The notes: generated from the sequence alone by a model not told the origin. Shown: positions 27,669 through 36,421, numbered from the stretch's first letter. The stretch: 64,000 bases of DNA from Rhizobium redzepovicii (GCF_019793435.1 NZ_JAILYH010000005.1:186001-250000); one strand, 5' to 3'. Numbers and translations are program-made.

Positions 27669-28598
27669 TCAGTTCTTGGTGACGAAGTCCTTGACGTTTT
27701 CAGGCGTGACGAGCTGGAAGGGAATATAAACCTTCTTCTCGGTCTTTTCGCCCTTGGCGAGCTTGAGCGCCGTGTCGAGCGAACCCTTGCCCTGGCCGGC
27801 GGCATCCTGGAACACCGTGACGTCGAGATCGCCTGCCTGCATGGCGGCAAGCGCGTCCTGCGTGGCGTCGACACCACCGACGACGACCTTGGTCATGTCC
27901 TTGCCGGCTGCCTTCAGCGCCTGGATGGCGCCGATCGCCATTTCGTCGTTGTTGGAGATAACCGCGTCGAATTCGATGCCGCTGGAGAGCCAGTTGGTCA
28001 TCAGGTCGGCGCCTTGGGTACGATCCCAGTTGGCCGTCTGCTCTTCGACGATCTCCAGGCCCTTGCATTCATCGGTCTTGATGACGTCATGGACGTCCTG
28101 GGTGCGCATGCGCGCAGCCTGGTTGGAAAGCTCGCCCATGATGACGACGGCCTTGCCCTTGCCGCCGAGAATGCGGCAGATTTCCTTGGTTTCCAGCGTA
28201 CCGGATTCCTGCTCGTTGGAGGCGACGAAGGCCTGTTTGTCCGGCAACGTGTCGACATTGACCGGCTGGCGGTTGACGTAAACCAGCGGAATGCCGGCAT
28301 CGGCGGCGAGCTTCGACATTGCCGTGGTCGCGTCGGTATCGACCGGGTTGACGATGATGGCATCGACCTTGGAGGCGATGAAATTCTGGATCTGGCTCTG
28401 CTGCTTGGAAACGTCGTTCTGCGCGTCTTCGACCTGCAGGGTTACGCCGCTCAGCGTCTTGGCATAATCGGTCATGCCGTTTCGCAGCACGGTCAGAAAG
28501 TTGTCGTCGAATTTCGCCATCGAAACGCCGACGGTTTCTGCGTGAGCGGCCGTCGACATGACGAGCGCCATCGCAGTGCCCAGGATAAACTTTTTCAT
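27669..28598 (-). CDS. ibpA: Sugar ABC transporter substrate-binding protein, IbpA (inositol)-like
   Basis: Periplasmic receptor of the ribose-binding (peripla_BP_4) class, 309 residues. The signal peptide MKKFILGTAMALVMSTAAHA ends in AHA. Core features: VGVSMAKFDDNFLTVLRNGM, hinge-proximal DAIIVNPVDTDATTAMSKLA, and AVISNNDEMAIGAIQALKAA. From memory it is closest to the rhizobial inositol-binding protein IbpA and the rhizopine-binding protein MocB. ATG chosen at 28598 with GGAGG upstream; the open frame continues upstream without a ribosome site. First gene of the operon, with a GGAA-N6-TTCC site 144 bp upstream. Confidence 0.82.
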   Translation of the reverse strand: MKKFILGTAMALVMSTAAHAETVGVSMAKFDDNFLTVLRNGMTDYAKTLSGVTLQVEDAQNDVSKQQSQIQNFIASKVDAIIVNPVDTDATTAMSKLAADAGIPLVYVNRQPVNVDTLPDKQAFVASNEQESGTLETKEICRILGGKGKAVVIMGELSNQAARMRTQDVHDVIKTDECKGLEIVEEQTANWDRTQGADLMTNWLSSGIEFDAVISNNDEMAIGAIQALKAAGKDMTKVVVGGVDATQDALAAMQAGDLDVTVFQDAAGQGKGSLDTALKLAKGEKTEKKVYIPFQLVTPENVKDFVTKN

Positions 28599-28966
28599 TT
28601 TACTTCCTCCACAAACGGTGCCCGGCTGCACCCTCCTCACGCCGGAGCCCCAGGCATTTGCCCTGGAGCCGCGATTTCCTGCCGCCTCTCCTGCGGCGCT
28701 CCGTGCAAAACGGAACAAACAAACCGTAAAATTTGCTCTTCGGAATATTCATTCCATTTTCTGGGAACGGCGTCAAGCCTCTTTCGCGGCGACGAGATCG
28801 GGAAGAAGACGCAAGGCCGCGCACGTCGCGATCACCGCCTGCATTGCCTCTGTTGTGAAAGACCAAGACCGCCTCCATCTATGGAGATCGAAGGCGGGAC
28901 CGCGGCCGCAGGCGTCTTCGATTTCTCGACGCGGCCAGTCATTTAAAGATTTTGGAGACAGGACAG
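28599..28966. other. Divergent promoter region, ibpA-like gene and DUF1993 gene
   Basis: A 368 bp gap. The left part holds the leader of the ibpA-like gene (GGAGG before its ATG). An inverted repeat GGAA-TATTCA-TTCC lies at 28742-28755. The right side ends with GGAGACAGGACAG before the DUF1993 ATG. No further gene is supported. Confidence 0.55.
28742..28755. promoter_or_regulatory. Candidate IolR-type operator GGAA-N6-TTCC
   Basis: The sequence reads GGAATATTCATTCC. GGAA-N6-TTCC is, as I recall, the motif proposed for the RpiR-family repressor IolR upstream of inositol catabolic genes in Sinorhizobium. Its position before an inositol-type transporter fits, but a 4+4 match alone is weak and no tandem second copy was seen. 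Confidence 0.4.
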
Positions 28967-29464
28967 ATGTCCATTTCGATCTATCGCCTCACCGTTCCGA
29001 TGTTCCAGCGCGGCCTCGCCAGCCTGAAAACCTATCTCGACAAGGCGGAAGCCTATGCGAAGGAAAAGAACATCGATCCCGCCGTCTTGGTCGCCGCGCG
29101 TCTCGCGCCCGACATGCTGCCGCTCTCCGGCCAGTATCAGCGCGCCAGCGACAGCGCCAAATTCACCCTCTCTAGGCTGACCGCCACCGACGCCCCGAAA
29201 TTCGAGGACAATGAGAAGACGTTCGACGAACTGCGCGAGCGTCTGGCCAAGACCGAAGCCTATCTCGCCGGCTTCTCTGAGGAAGCGCTGGAGGGCACGG
29301 AAGCGCGGGAAATCACCCTGCCGGGCAAGAGCGGCATCGTGCTTCCGGGCGTCGACTATGTCACCGCCTTCGCCCTACCAAACTTCTATTTCCACGTCAC
29401 TACCGCCCACGCCATCCTGCGCAACCAGGGTGCGCCGATCGGCAAGCGCGATTATCTCGGGTAA
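28967..29464 (+). CDS. DUF1993 domain-containing protein
   Basis: Cytosolic protein of 165 residues matching the DUF1993 family (DinB-like four-helix bundles without known function). Typical start MSISIYRLTVPMFQRGLASL and C-terminal FALPNFYFHVTTAHAILRNQ followed by GAPIGKRDYLG are present. The ATG at 28967 is preceded by GGAGACAGGACAG; an upstream TTG adds five residues and is less likely. Convergent with the sulfatase gene. Confidence 0.88.
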   Translation: MSISIYRLTVPMFQRGLASLKTYLDKAEAYAKEKNIDPAVLVAARLAPDMLPLSGQYQRASDSAKFTLSRLTATDAPKFEDNEKTFDELRERLAKTEAYLAGFSEEALEGTEAREITLPGKSGIVLPGVDYVTAFALPNFYFHVTTAHAILRNQGAPIGKRDYLG

Positions 29465-29470
29465 AAGGCA

Positions 29471-31027
29471 TCAGGGCCGGCGCGTCACCGGCCCTTTTTC
29501 CGTCAGCTCGGTATAGGCGAGCGTCTGATCGAGGTGCCGCGCCCTCAGCGACAGCAGCTTTTCGGCATAGTCGAGCCGGATCGCCGCATAGGCGGGATCG
29601 GCCGCGACATTCTTAAGCTCCATCGGATCGTCGCCGAGATAGAAGAGCAACGGCGGCAAGGCGGAAAAATGCACATATTTGAACCGCGCGTCGCGGATCA
29701 CCGCGAGATTGCACTCGTTCGACCTGAGCCCGAAATACCGCTCCGTCTCGCCGCCGGCGATATCGCGGAAATCGAATTCCCAGAATGCCGCATCCCGCCA
29801 GCCGTCCGCGCTACCGCCCTCGACGAAAGGCATGAGCGATCGGCCGTCGAGCCCGTTCTGCGCCTCGATGCCTAGCCTTTGACAGAGGGTCGGAAAAACA
29901 TCCGCAGCGCTGGTGAAATCGTCGACGACCCCGGCCGCCGCCCCGCTTGCGGGATCGCGAATGACAAGCGGAATATGGTAGCTGCCGTCGAAGAAGCCGC
30001 CCTTCCCCAGCGTCCAGTGGTCGCCCGCCATCTCGGCGTGGTCCGAGGTGAAGACGATAAGCGTATCGTCCCAAGCGCCGGCATCCTGCAGCGCCTGCCA
30101 GATCCGGCCGAGCTGCGCATCGACCTCTGCTATCATGCCGTAATAGATCGCCCGGATCGCCGCGAAATCCTCGCCGTTCCAATCGCTGAGCGGCCCCTTC
30201 GCGCCGTGGATGAAACTGCCCTTGCCGGTGCGCGGCATCGCATAGGCGAGATAGGGATGACGCGCCTCTTCCGCTTGGGCGTTTGCCGCTCGCGCAAAAG
30301 CCGGCCCCTCGCCCGGCGTGAACATCCGGTTGAATGGCTCCGGCACCGAAAAGGGCGGATGCGGGCGCAGGAAAGAGACATGCGCAAACCACGGCCTGTC
30401 CTGCTCACCCAGCCAGCGGATGAACTCGCCGGCGAGGAACGCCGTCTGGGTCTCGTCGCTGGAATAGGCCGGCGCCGCATCGGAAATGTCGCCGGCTGCA
30501 GCGCCGACGGGAATATGGATGTCGCGGCTGACGGCGTCCCGATGACCGCGGGATCGGAGCCAGGAGAGCCACTGCCTTTCATGCTCCGGCAGAAGCTGGC
30601 GTGAAGTAAAGCCTGGCAACACGCCTTCATAACTCGTCAGATGCGCATCATTGGCATCCATGCCACGCGGATCGGGCGCCGTGTCCGTATAGCCGAACAG
30701 CGTCGGGTCGTATCCCGCCCGCCGGGCGGCCAGCGCCAGATTGTCGAAGCGGGCATCAAGCGGCGAACCATTGCGGCAGACGCGATGGTTCATCTGGTAG
30801 AGGCCGGTATAGAGTGTGGCCCGCGCCGGCGAGCAGGGCGCCGCCCCTGCATAGTGCCGCCGGAACAGCGTGCCCTGGCGCGCCAGCGCATCGACATTGG
30901 GCGTTTTCACGCAAGGATGACCGACGACCGACAGGCAATCGCCACGCCACTGGTCCGCCGTGATCAGCAGGATGTTCGGCCTAGCGCCCTTCTCAATTCC
31001 GGGCTCAATGCTGGTTGGTTTTGGCAT
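29471..31027 (-). CDS. Sulfatase / phosphonate monoester hydrolase-like enzyme
   Basis: Alkaline-phosphatase-superfamily hydrolase of 518 residues. The formylglycine motif C-x-P-x-R is present as CSPAR with Cys 65 and Arg 69, so the enzyme needs oxidation of that Cys. Metal ligands are seen in ITADQWRGD near the N-terminus and FTSDHAEMAGDH in the second half. Segments such as LYQMNHRVCRNGSPLD and FKYVHFSALPPLLFYLGDDP resemble the promiscuous rhizobial phosphonate monoester hydrolase/arylsulfatase more than classical arylsulfatases. The ATG at 31027 overlaps the end of galE by 23 bp; upstream in-frame sequence is galE in another frame. No signal peptide. Confidence 0.88.
   Translation of the reverse strand: MPKPTSIEPGIEKGARPNILLITADQWRGDCLSVVGHPCVKTPNVDALARQGTLFRRHYAGAAPCSPARATLYTGLYQMNHRVCRNGSPLDARFDNLALAARRAGYDPTLFGYTDTAPDPRGMDANDAHLTSYEGVLPGFTSRQLLPEHERQWLSWLRSRGHRDAVSRDIHIPVGAAAGDISDAAPAYSSDETQTAFLAGEFIRWLGEQDRPWFAHVSFLRPHPPFSVPEPFNRMFTPGEGPAFARAANAQAEEARHPYLAYAMPRTGKGSFIHGAKGPLSDWNGEDFAAIRAIYYGMIAEVDAQLGRIWQALQDAGAWDDTLIVFTSDHAEMAGDHWTLGKGGFFDGSYHIPLVIRDPASGAAAGVVDDFTSAADVFPTLCQRLGIEAQNGLDGRSLMPFVEGGSADGWRDAAFWEFDFRDIAGGETERYFGLRSNECNLAVIRDARFKYVHFSALPPLLFYLGDDPMELKNVAADPAYAAIRLDYAEKLLSLRARHLDQTLAYTELTEKGPVTRRP
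29474..29499 (+). terminator. Terminator of DUF1993 gene, embedded in the sulfatase 3' end
   Basis: GGGCCGG (29474-29480) and CCGGCCC (29488-29494) form a 7 bp stem with a 7-base loop followed by five T. It starts 9 bases after the DUF1993 stop and lies within the last codons of the convergent sulfatase gene. Confidence 0.75.
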
Positions 31028-31988
31028 GCCAGTTCCAGGCGGAACGGATGATCTGATTGAGATCATACTGCGGCACCCAGCCGAGCACGTCGCGCGCCTT
31101 GTCGTTATTGGCGACCAGCGTATGCGAATCGCCTTCGCGTCGGCCGATATATTCGACCGGGAAAGGCCGGTTCGACACATCCTCGATCGCGCCGAGCAAT
31201 TCCCTGACCGTGGTGCCGGTGCCGGTGCCGAGGTTGAGCGCGACGGACTCTCCGCCCTTCAGCAGATATTCGACGGCGCGCACATGCGCATCGGCAAGAT
31301 CCAGCACATGGATATAGTCGCGCACGCAGGTGCCGTCGCGCGTCTCATAATCGCTGCCGAACACCTTGAAGCCTTGGCGGCGGCCGAGTGCCGCGTCGAT
31401 CGCCAGCGGGATCGCATGCGTCTCCGGCTGGTGCCATTCGCCGATCCGGCCTTCGAAATCAGCGCCGGCGGCATTGAAATAGCGCAGCACCACCGAGCGC
31501 AGGCTCTTGTACTGGTCGTAATCGGCAAGCGCCTGTTCGACGATATATTTCGTCCGCCCGTAGGGATTGATCGGCACCTGCCGATGCGTCTCGTCGAGCG
31601 GCACGCTCTGCGGCAGGCCGTAGGTGGCGCAGGTGGAGGAGAAGACGAAGGCATTGATGCCGGCCGCCTGCGCCGCCGAAAGCAGCGTCAACGTGCCGAT
31701 CACATTGTTCTCGTAGAAGGAAACCGGATCCTTGACCGATTCGCCGACCTCGATCAGTGCTGCAAAATGCAGGATCGCTGCCGGCTTGTGCTTGGCGAGC
31801 ACCTCGTCCAGCCGGGGGCGATCGCGAATATCGCCTTCCTCGGCCGGCCCCCATTTGACGAACTCGCGATGGCCGTTGGAAAAATTATCGAAGACGACAG
31901 GCTTGTAGCCCTTGTTCGCCAAGTCGAGACACGTATGCGAGCCGATATAACCGGCGCCGCCGACGACAAGAACAGTTTCACCTGCCAT
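31005..31988 (-). CDS. galE: UDP-glucose 4-epimerase
   Basis: Interconverts UDP-glucose and UDP-galactose, supplying galactose for exopolysaccharide and LPS; often called exoB in rhizobia. SDR-fold protein of 327 residues with the NAD motif GGAGYIGSH near residue 9, the catalytic Ser/Thr in VFSSTCATYG and the YGRTK Tyr-x3-Lys pair near residue 148. The length is normal for bacterial GalE. The downstream sulfatase starts inside its last codons, so the two are probably co-transcribed. Confidence 0.95.
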   Translation of the reverse strand: MAGETVLVVGGAGYIGSHTCLDLANKGYKPVVFDNFSNGHREFVKWGPAEEGDIRDRPRLDEVLAKHKPAAILHFAALIEVGESVKDPVSFYENNVIGTLTLLSAAQAAGINAFVFSSTCATYGLPQSVPLDETHRQVPINPYGRTKYIVEQALADYDQYKSLRSVVLRYFNAAGADFEGRIGEWHQPETHAIPLAIDAALGRRQGFKVFGSDYETRDGTCVRDYIHVLDLADAHVRAVEYLLKGGESVALNLGTGTGTTVRELLGAIEDVSNRPFPVEYIGRREGDSHTLVANNDKARDVLGWVPQYDLNQIIRSAWNWHAKTNQH

Positions 31989-32234
31989 GCACCACCCTTA
32001 TTATTAGCGAGAGATGAAAGAAACCTAGACGAGATACACGTCAATAAAAAGAAGGAATTACGATCGGCGTGAACGGACAATACGTCAAATGCCGAACTGC
32101 CCCGGCCCTATATGATTTGGCCCGAACCGCCAACCTTCGCGAATTATTCGCGTGATTTGCATAGCCGCCCCCTCTAAGGGGCGTTCACCACCATGATGCA
32201 ACGGACCGCGGCAATCGGACAGGGGAGCGCGCGA

Positions 32235-32879
32235 ATGAGGAAGGCATTGGTCGTTTGGGGCGGCTGGCAGGGCCATGAGCCGGAGCAATGCGCTCATATC
32301 GTCGCCGATCTCTTACGCGAGGACGATTTTACGGTCGAGGTCACCGGCGATCTCGGCATATTCGGATCGCCGACGCTCGCCAAAGCCGATCTGCTGGTGC
32401 CGATCATCACCGGCGAAACGCTGGAAAAACCCCACGCTAGCGCCTTGGTCGAAGCCGTGCGCGGCGGGCTGGGGCTTGCCGGCCATCACGGCGCGCTCGC
32501 CACCTCCTTCAAGGAAAGCGCGCCTTTCCGCTATGTCTCCGGCGTCACCTGGGTCGCTCATCCCGGCAACATCATCGACTTCCGCGTCGCCGTCACCCGC
32601 CAGGACGATCCGGTCATGGACGGCATTCCCGATTTCGACTACCGGTCGGAGCAATATTATCTGCATTATGATCCGACAGTCGAAATCCTGGCGACCACCA
32701 CCTTCACCGGCGCCTATGATCCGGCAGCCCGCAATGTCGTGATGCCGGTCGCCTTCAAGCGCCATTTCGGTGCCGGCCGCATCTTCTATTCCGCCCTCGG
32801 CCATGTCGCAGCCGAATTCGACCATCCCTACATGCCCCTCATCCTGCGGCGTGGCCTGAGCTGGGCCGCACGCCAGTAG
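32235..32879 (+). CDS. ThuA-like domain protein
   Basis: Protein of 214 residues with the ThuA (trehalose utilisation, glutamine-amidotransferase-like) fold: ALVVWGGWQGHEPEQCAHIV at the N-terminus, GLGLAGHHGALATSF in the middle, and RIFYSALGHVAAEFDHPYM near the end. ThuA-type proteins act in disaccharide catabolism in rhizobia, but this one stands alone without a transporter or dehydrogenase. The start at 32235 is preceded by GGGGAG; an in-frame ATG 14 codons upstream is less favoured. Confidence 0.87.
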   Translation: MRKALVVWGGWQGHEPEQCAHIVADLLREDDFTVEVTGDLGIFGSPTLAKADLLVPIITGETLEKPHASALVEAVRGGLGLAGHHGALATSFKESAPFRYVSGVTWVAHPGNIIDFRVAVTRQDDPVMDGIPDFDYRSEQYYLHYDPTVEILATTTFTGAYDPAARNVVMPVAFKRHFGAGRIFYSALGHVAAEFDHPYMPLILRRGLSWAARQ

Positions 32880-33040
32880 CGTCAGGGCGAGCCGCACGCC
32901 GGCGAATGCCGACCGGCGGCGACAGCCGGACGACGTCGGCCGCTAAAGAATAAGCATTGCAAGCTGGTGGGCCGCCGCGGCTGATCGGCCGGCACGGGCG
33001 ACTGCTTGCCGATCACCCGCCCGCGCCATAATTTGCCCGG

Positions 33041-33610
33041 ATGCAGGATCGCTTCTCTTTCTTCCCCGCAACCACCGACCGCCTGGCCGATATCGAAGCG
33101 GTCTTCGACGATTGCGCCGACGGCCGGAATTGTCGCTGCGCTTACTGGTATCGTCCGAATGCCGACTACAAGGCAGGATGGGGCGAGGGAAATCGCACCT
33201 GGTTCCGAAGCCTCGTCGCCGAACGGCGCCCGCCCGGTATTCTCGGTTATCACGAGAATGAACCGGCCGGATGGTGCGGTGTCGCGCCACGCGCCGTATT
33301 CGATCGGCTGCGCCGCTCAAAACCCTTTGCGCCGGTGGATGACAAGCCGGTTTGGTCGATCAATTGCTTCATCGCCCGCAAGCCGTTCCGGCGGCAGGGT
33401 CTGTCGCGATTGTTATTGAAACACGCCGTCGAATTCGCAAGCGCGAACGGCGCCGAATGTCTCGAAGCCTACCCTGTCGATCAGGCAGCCCGTGCTTCGA
33501 ACGGAGCCGAGCTCTATCCGGGAACGCTGTCGATGTTTCTGGATGCCGGTTTCGTCGAGGTGGCAAGACGCCTGCCGGCAAGGCCGATCGTCCGCCTGGA
33601 ATGCCGCTGA
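33041..33610 (+). CDS. GNAT family N-acetyltransferase
   Basis: Protein of 189 residues. The acetyl-CoA loop appears as RKPFRRQGLSRLLLKHAVEFA (R-x-x-G-x-S/A type) near residue 120, preceded by a WSINCFIA beta-4 strand. The N-terminus has a Cys-rich patch (DDCADGRNCRCAYWYR) seen in a subgroup of rhizobial GNAT proteins. Substrate unknown. No clear Shine-Dalgarno before the ATG. Confidence 0.85.
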   Translation: MQDRFSFFPATTDRLADIEAVFDDCADGRNCRCAYWYRPNADYKAGWGEGNRTWFRSLVAERRPPGILGYHENEPAGWCGVAPRAVFDRLRRSKPFAPVDDKPVWSINCFIARKPFRRQGLSRLLLKHAVEFASANGAECLEAYPVDQAARASNGAELYPGTLSMFLDAGFVEVARRLPARPIVRLECR

Positions 33611-33644
33611 ATATTTCGGCAACCCAAGGATTGAAAAATACGGC

Positions 33645-33899
33645 CTAGCGAGCCGCCTTCATCTGCCGGTCGTTCTGAACGGCGGGCGCCGACTCGTCAT
33701 AGATCCGCATCAGCCGCCCGGCTGCCTTCAGCTTCTCGATGAGATCGTTTCCATCAGGCGAGGCCTTCGTCAGCTCCAGTTGCTCGAACTCCCTCAGCGC
33801 CTGCGCCCAATGGCTTTCCCCACGCCCATCCGGCCTGCCTTCCGATTCCCATAGTGAATAAGCGCGCTGGCTGACCCAGGCGTCTTTATTATGACTCAT
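33645..33899 (-). CDS. DUF2934 domain-containing protein
   Basis: Small 84-residue protein with the DUF2934 signature near the N-terminus (VSQRAYSLWESEGRPDGRG, then SHWAQALRE), a short motif common in rhizobia and of unknown role. The internal ATG giving MSHNKDAWVSQ is preferred over one 18 codons upstream because the motif usually begins close to the N-terminus. Convergent with the GNAT gene (34 bp between stops). Confidence 0.8.
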   Translation of the reverse strand: MSHNKDAWVSQRAYSLWESEGRPDGRGESHWAQALREFEQLELTKASPDGNDLIEKLKAAGRLMRIYDESAPAVQNDRQMKAAR

Positions 33900-34096
33900 A
33901 ATCAACCCCAGCGAGAAATTGGAAGCAATATTCGACAGGCAACAAGGTGCCAAAACCGGCTTTAGGAGTCGTTACGAGGCAGCGTTAGTTTTTAGCTAAT
34001 AGCGAGGCACAGAGGATTATCCCTGTGCACATTCCCGGACCTTGGCCTCGCACCGCCTGCAGGGTAGGGTCATCGCAGAAACGATAGCGATGACCG

Positions 34097-35533
34097 ATGG
34101 CAGCCAAGACAACACTCAATGCGAAGAATCTTGAATCCCTTGGTGCGCATCGCCTTGCCGAGCTGCTGGTCGAGATCAGCATGGGCAGTGCTGCCCACAA
34201 GCGACGGCTTCGAATGGAGCTTGCCGGCAATTACGGCAGCGCCGAGGTCGCGCGTGAGGTACGAAAGCGGCTTGCCAGCATCGCCCGCGCTCGCACCCTC
34301 ATCAACTGGCGCAAAGTGAAGGCGCTGAAGACCGACCTGGAAACGCAGCGCAAGACGATCACAGAGACGGTTGCCGCAGATGATCCCCAGGAGGCCTTCG
34401 AACTGATATGGCAGTTCCTCGCCCTGGCGAATTCGATCTTTGAGAGATCCAACGAGAGCAGCGGTTCTGTCATCCAAAGTTTTCATCAGGCTTGCGAGGA
34501 TGCTGCCGCAATCGCCGCGTCCGCCAAGATTGACTCCAATGTCCTGGCCGAGAAGGTGTTCAAAGCCGTGCAAGACGATGGTTACGGCCAGTACGACAAC
34601 CTGATTGCGGCGATGGCGCCAGCTCTCGGCAAGGATGGTCTCGATTGCTTGAAGACCCTCTTCGTCCAATGGTCCAAGGAGCCGAAAGACAAGCCGGCGG
34701 AAGACGAGCGCGAGATCATCGGCTGGGGCAGCGCGGGCCCCCTTTACGAAGATGAGATCGGCGGCACGCAGCGAGATCTAACGGTGCGCATAGCCTTGCA
34801 GGAAATTGCCGACGCCCAGGGCGATGTTGATGCCTACATTGGCCAACACCCCGAGGACGCGCGCAAGGCGCCGATGATAGCTGCCGACATCGCCAATCGT
34901 CTGCTCTCGGCCGGTCGGGCGAAGGAAGCGCTTGAGACGTTGGATGAGGCCGACAGGAGAGGCTGGGCCGACATGCCATTCGAATGGCAGCGCGCGCGCG
35001 TTGAGACGCTCGAGGCCCTGGGGCGTGCAGCGGAGGCACAGACCTATAGATGGACATGTTTCGAGCAGTCGCTGCATAGCGAGCACCTCAAGGCTTTCCT
35101 CAGGCGGCTGCCTGATTTCGACGATCTTGAGGCCGAGGAGAAGGCATTTGTCCATGCCCGGGCTTTTCCTGACGTCCACCAGGCACTTGCGTTTTTTCTC
35201 AATTGGCCGACGCCTGCCGAGGCGGCAAAACTTGTAGTGAGCAGAAAGGCGGAACTGGATGGCAATCTCTATGAGCTGATGACGCTGGCGGCCGAAGCTC
35301 TGGCGGAGAAACATCCGCTCGCGGCAACCATTGTCTTGCGCTCCATTATCGATTTCGCGCTCGATAGCGGCCGGTCCGGCCGCTATAAGCATGCGGCGAG
35401 GCATCTGGCGGACTGTGCATCCTTTGCGCCTCATATCGATGATTTCGGCAACACCAGATCCCATGACCTCTATGTCGCGGAACTCAAACGTCGGCACGGC
35501 AAGAAGCATGGCTTCTGGAGCCTGGTGACCTAA
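34097..35533 (+). CDS. DUF6880 family protein
   Basis: Cytosolic, mainly alpha-helical protein of 478 residues. Probably a helical-repeat (SEL1/TPR-like) scaffold in its second half, for example LSAGRAKEALETLDEADRRG and the pairs that follow. The N-terminal LGAHRLAELLVEISMGSAAH and KRRLRMELAG blocks are those of the family now called DUF6880. No catalytic motif or membrane segment. Function unknown. 35 bp precede the DsbA-like gene, so the two may form an operon. Confidence 0.8.
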   Translation: MAAKTTLNAKNLESLGAHRLAELLVEISMGSAAHKRRLRMELAGNYGSAEVAREVRKRLASIARARTLINWRKVKALKTDLETQRKTITETVAADDPQEAFELIWQFLALANSIFERSNESSGSVIQSFHQACEDAAAIAASAKIDSNVLAEKVFKAVQDDGYGQYDNLIAAMAPALGKDGLDCLKTLFVQWSKEPKDKPAEDEREIIGWGSAGPLYEDEIGGTQRDLTVRIALQEIADAQGDVDAYIGQHPEDARKAPMIAADIANRLLSAGRAKEALETLDEADRRGWADMPFEWQRARVETLEALGRAAEAQTYRWTCFEQSLHSEHLKAFLRRLPDFDDLEAEEKAFVHARAFPDVHQALAFFLNWPTPAEAAKLVVSRKAELDGNLYELMTLAAEALAEKHPLAATIVLRSIIDFALDSGRSGRYKHAARHLADCASFAPHIDDFGNTRSHDLYVAELKRRHGKKHGFWSLVT

Positions 35534-35568
35534 GTTGCTCCGGATACTTTACCTCAGAGAGGAATTCC

Positions 35569-36129
35569 ATGACGACCACTTCCTGGCACGCCGATCCGCT
35601 GACTTGGGGCACTGGATCCCGCATCTTCGAAGCCTTTCTGGAGCCGACTTGCCCTTACTCGGTCAGAGCGTTCAATAAGTTCGAAGAACTGCTGAGCCAG
35701 GCGGGCGAAGACAGGATCACCGTGAAGATCCGCCTGCAGTCGCAGCCCTGGCATATGTATTCGGGTGTCCTCGTCCGCTGCATCATCGCAGCCTCAACGT
35801 TGGAAGGTGGCAAGCAGACAGCAAAGAAGGTGATGGCCGCCATCGCGGCTCACCGGGAGGAATTCGAATTCGAGCGCCATGCCGGCGGCCCGAATATGGA
35901 TGTGACGCCGAACCAGATCATCGAGCGCCTGGAACGCTACAGCGGCGTCAAGCTGAAAGAAGCCTTCGCAATCCCGGATCTCGACCGGGAGATCAAGTGG
36001 CACTGCAAATATGCCCGGCAAAACGGCATCCACGTCTCGCCGACCTTCATGATCGATGGGCTGGTGCAGGCAGATATGAGCAGCGGTGATGAGGTTGGCA
36101 CCTGGGTGAAGAAGGTGCTGGGTACCTGA
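35569..36129 (+). CDS. DsbA-like thioredoxin-fold protein
   Basis: Protein of 186 residues with a thioredoxin fold of the DsbA class. The active-site position reads C28-P-Y-S31, a monothiol variant lacking the second Cys. The cis-Pro loop is visible as HVSPTFMIDGLVQ near residue 155. No signal peptide, so it is probably cytoplasmic, and a true disulfide oxidase role is unlikely; a glutathione-linked or peroxidase-like role is possible. AGAGAGGAATTCC precedes the ATG. Confidence 0.8.
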   Translation: MTTTSWHADPLTWGTGSRIFEAFLEPTCPYSVRAFNKFEELLSQAGEDRITVKIRLQSQPWHMYSGVLVRCIIAASTLEGGKQTAKKVMAAIAAHREEFEFERHAGGPNMDVTPNQIIERLERYSGVKLKEAFAIPDLDREIKWHCKYARQNGIHVSPTFMIDGLVQADMSSGDEVGTWVKKVLGT

Positions 36130-36331
36130 CGAGATACCGCACCAAGAGCCACCCCGTATATTTGTCTCCTGCCTGTTTCGCTCAATGCATATCGGGCAGA
36201 ATCAGCGCAAGCAAAGCGCGATGTTTGATTCGGGAGCGGCTCTCGTGCGGCCTTGGAATGCATGCGATTCTGAGCGCCGGTCACGGCAATCTCCCGGTAA
36301 TCTCAAAACGTTAATAATCCCGGGAAATTCA

Positions 36332-36421
36332 TGGCGGAGAGGGTGGGATTTGAACCCACGATACCCTTGCAGGTATGCCGCATTTCGAGTGCGGTGCATT
36401 CGACCACTCTGCCACCTCTCC
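36332..36421 (-). tRNA. tRNA-Ser (anticodon CGA)
   Basis: A 90-nt class II tRNA with encoded CCA. Acceptor GGAGAGG (36415-36421) pairs with CCTCTCC (36336-36342), discriminator G, then CCA. The anticodon stem CCGCA/TGCGG encloses the loop CTCGAAA, giving anticodon CGA for UCG serine codons. A long variable arm (ACCTGCAAGGGT) and the T-loop GGTTCAAATCC are clear. Confidence 0.97.

Noticed and set aside
26241..28946. A 901-codon plus-strand open frame
   Set aside because: It lies opposite two well-defined ABC transporter genes and shows only the composition of an antisense shadow.
32164..32185. GCCCC-CTCTAA-GGGGC hairpin upstream of the ThuA-like gene as a terminator
   Set aside because: The stem is short, no U-tract follows and no gene ends nearby.
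36130..36421. Genomic island attachment site at tRNA-Ser
   Set aside because: I looked for a repeated tRNA 3' end in the neighbouring 3 kb and for an integrase gene and found neither. The island idea is kept only as a low-level observation.
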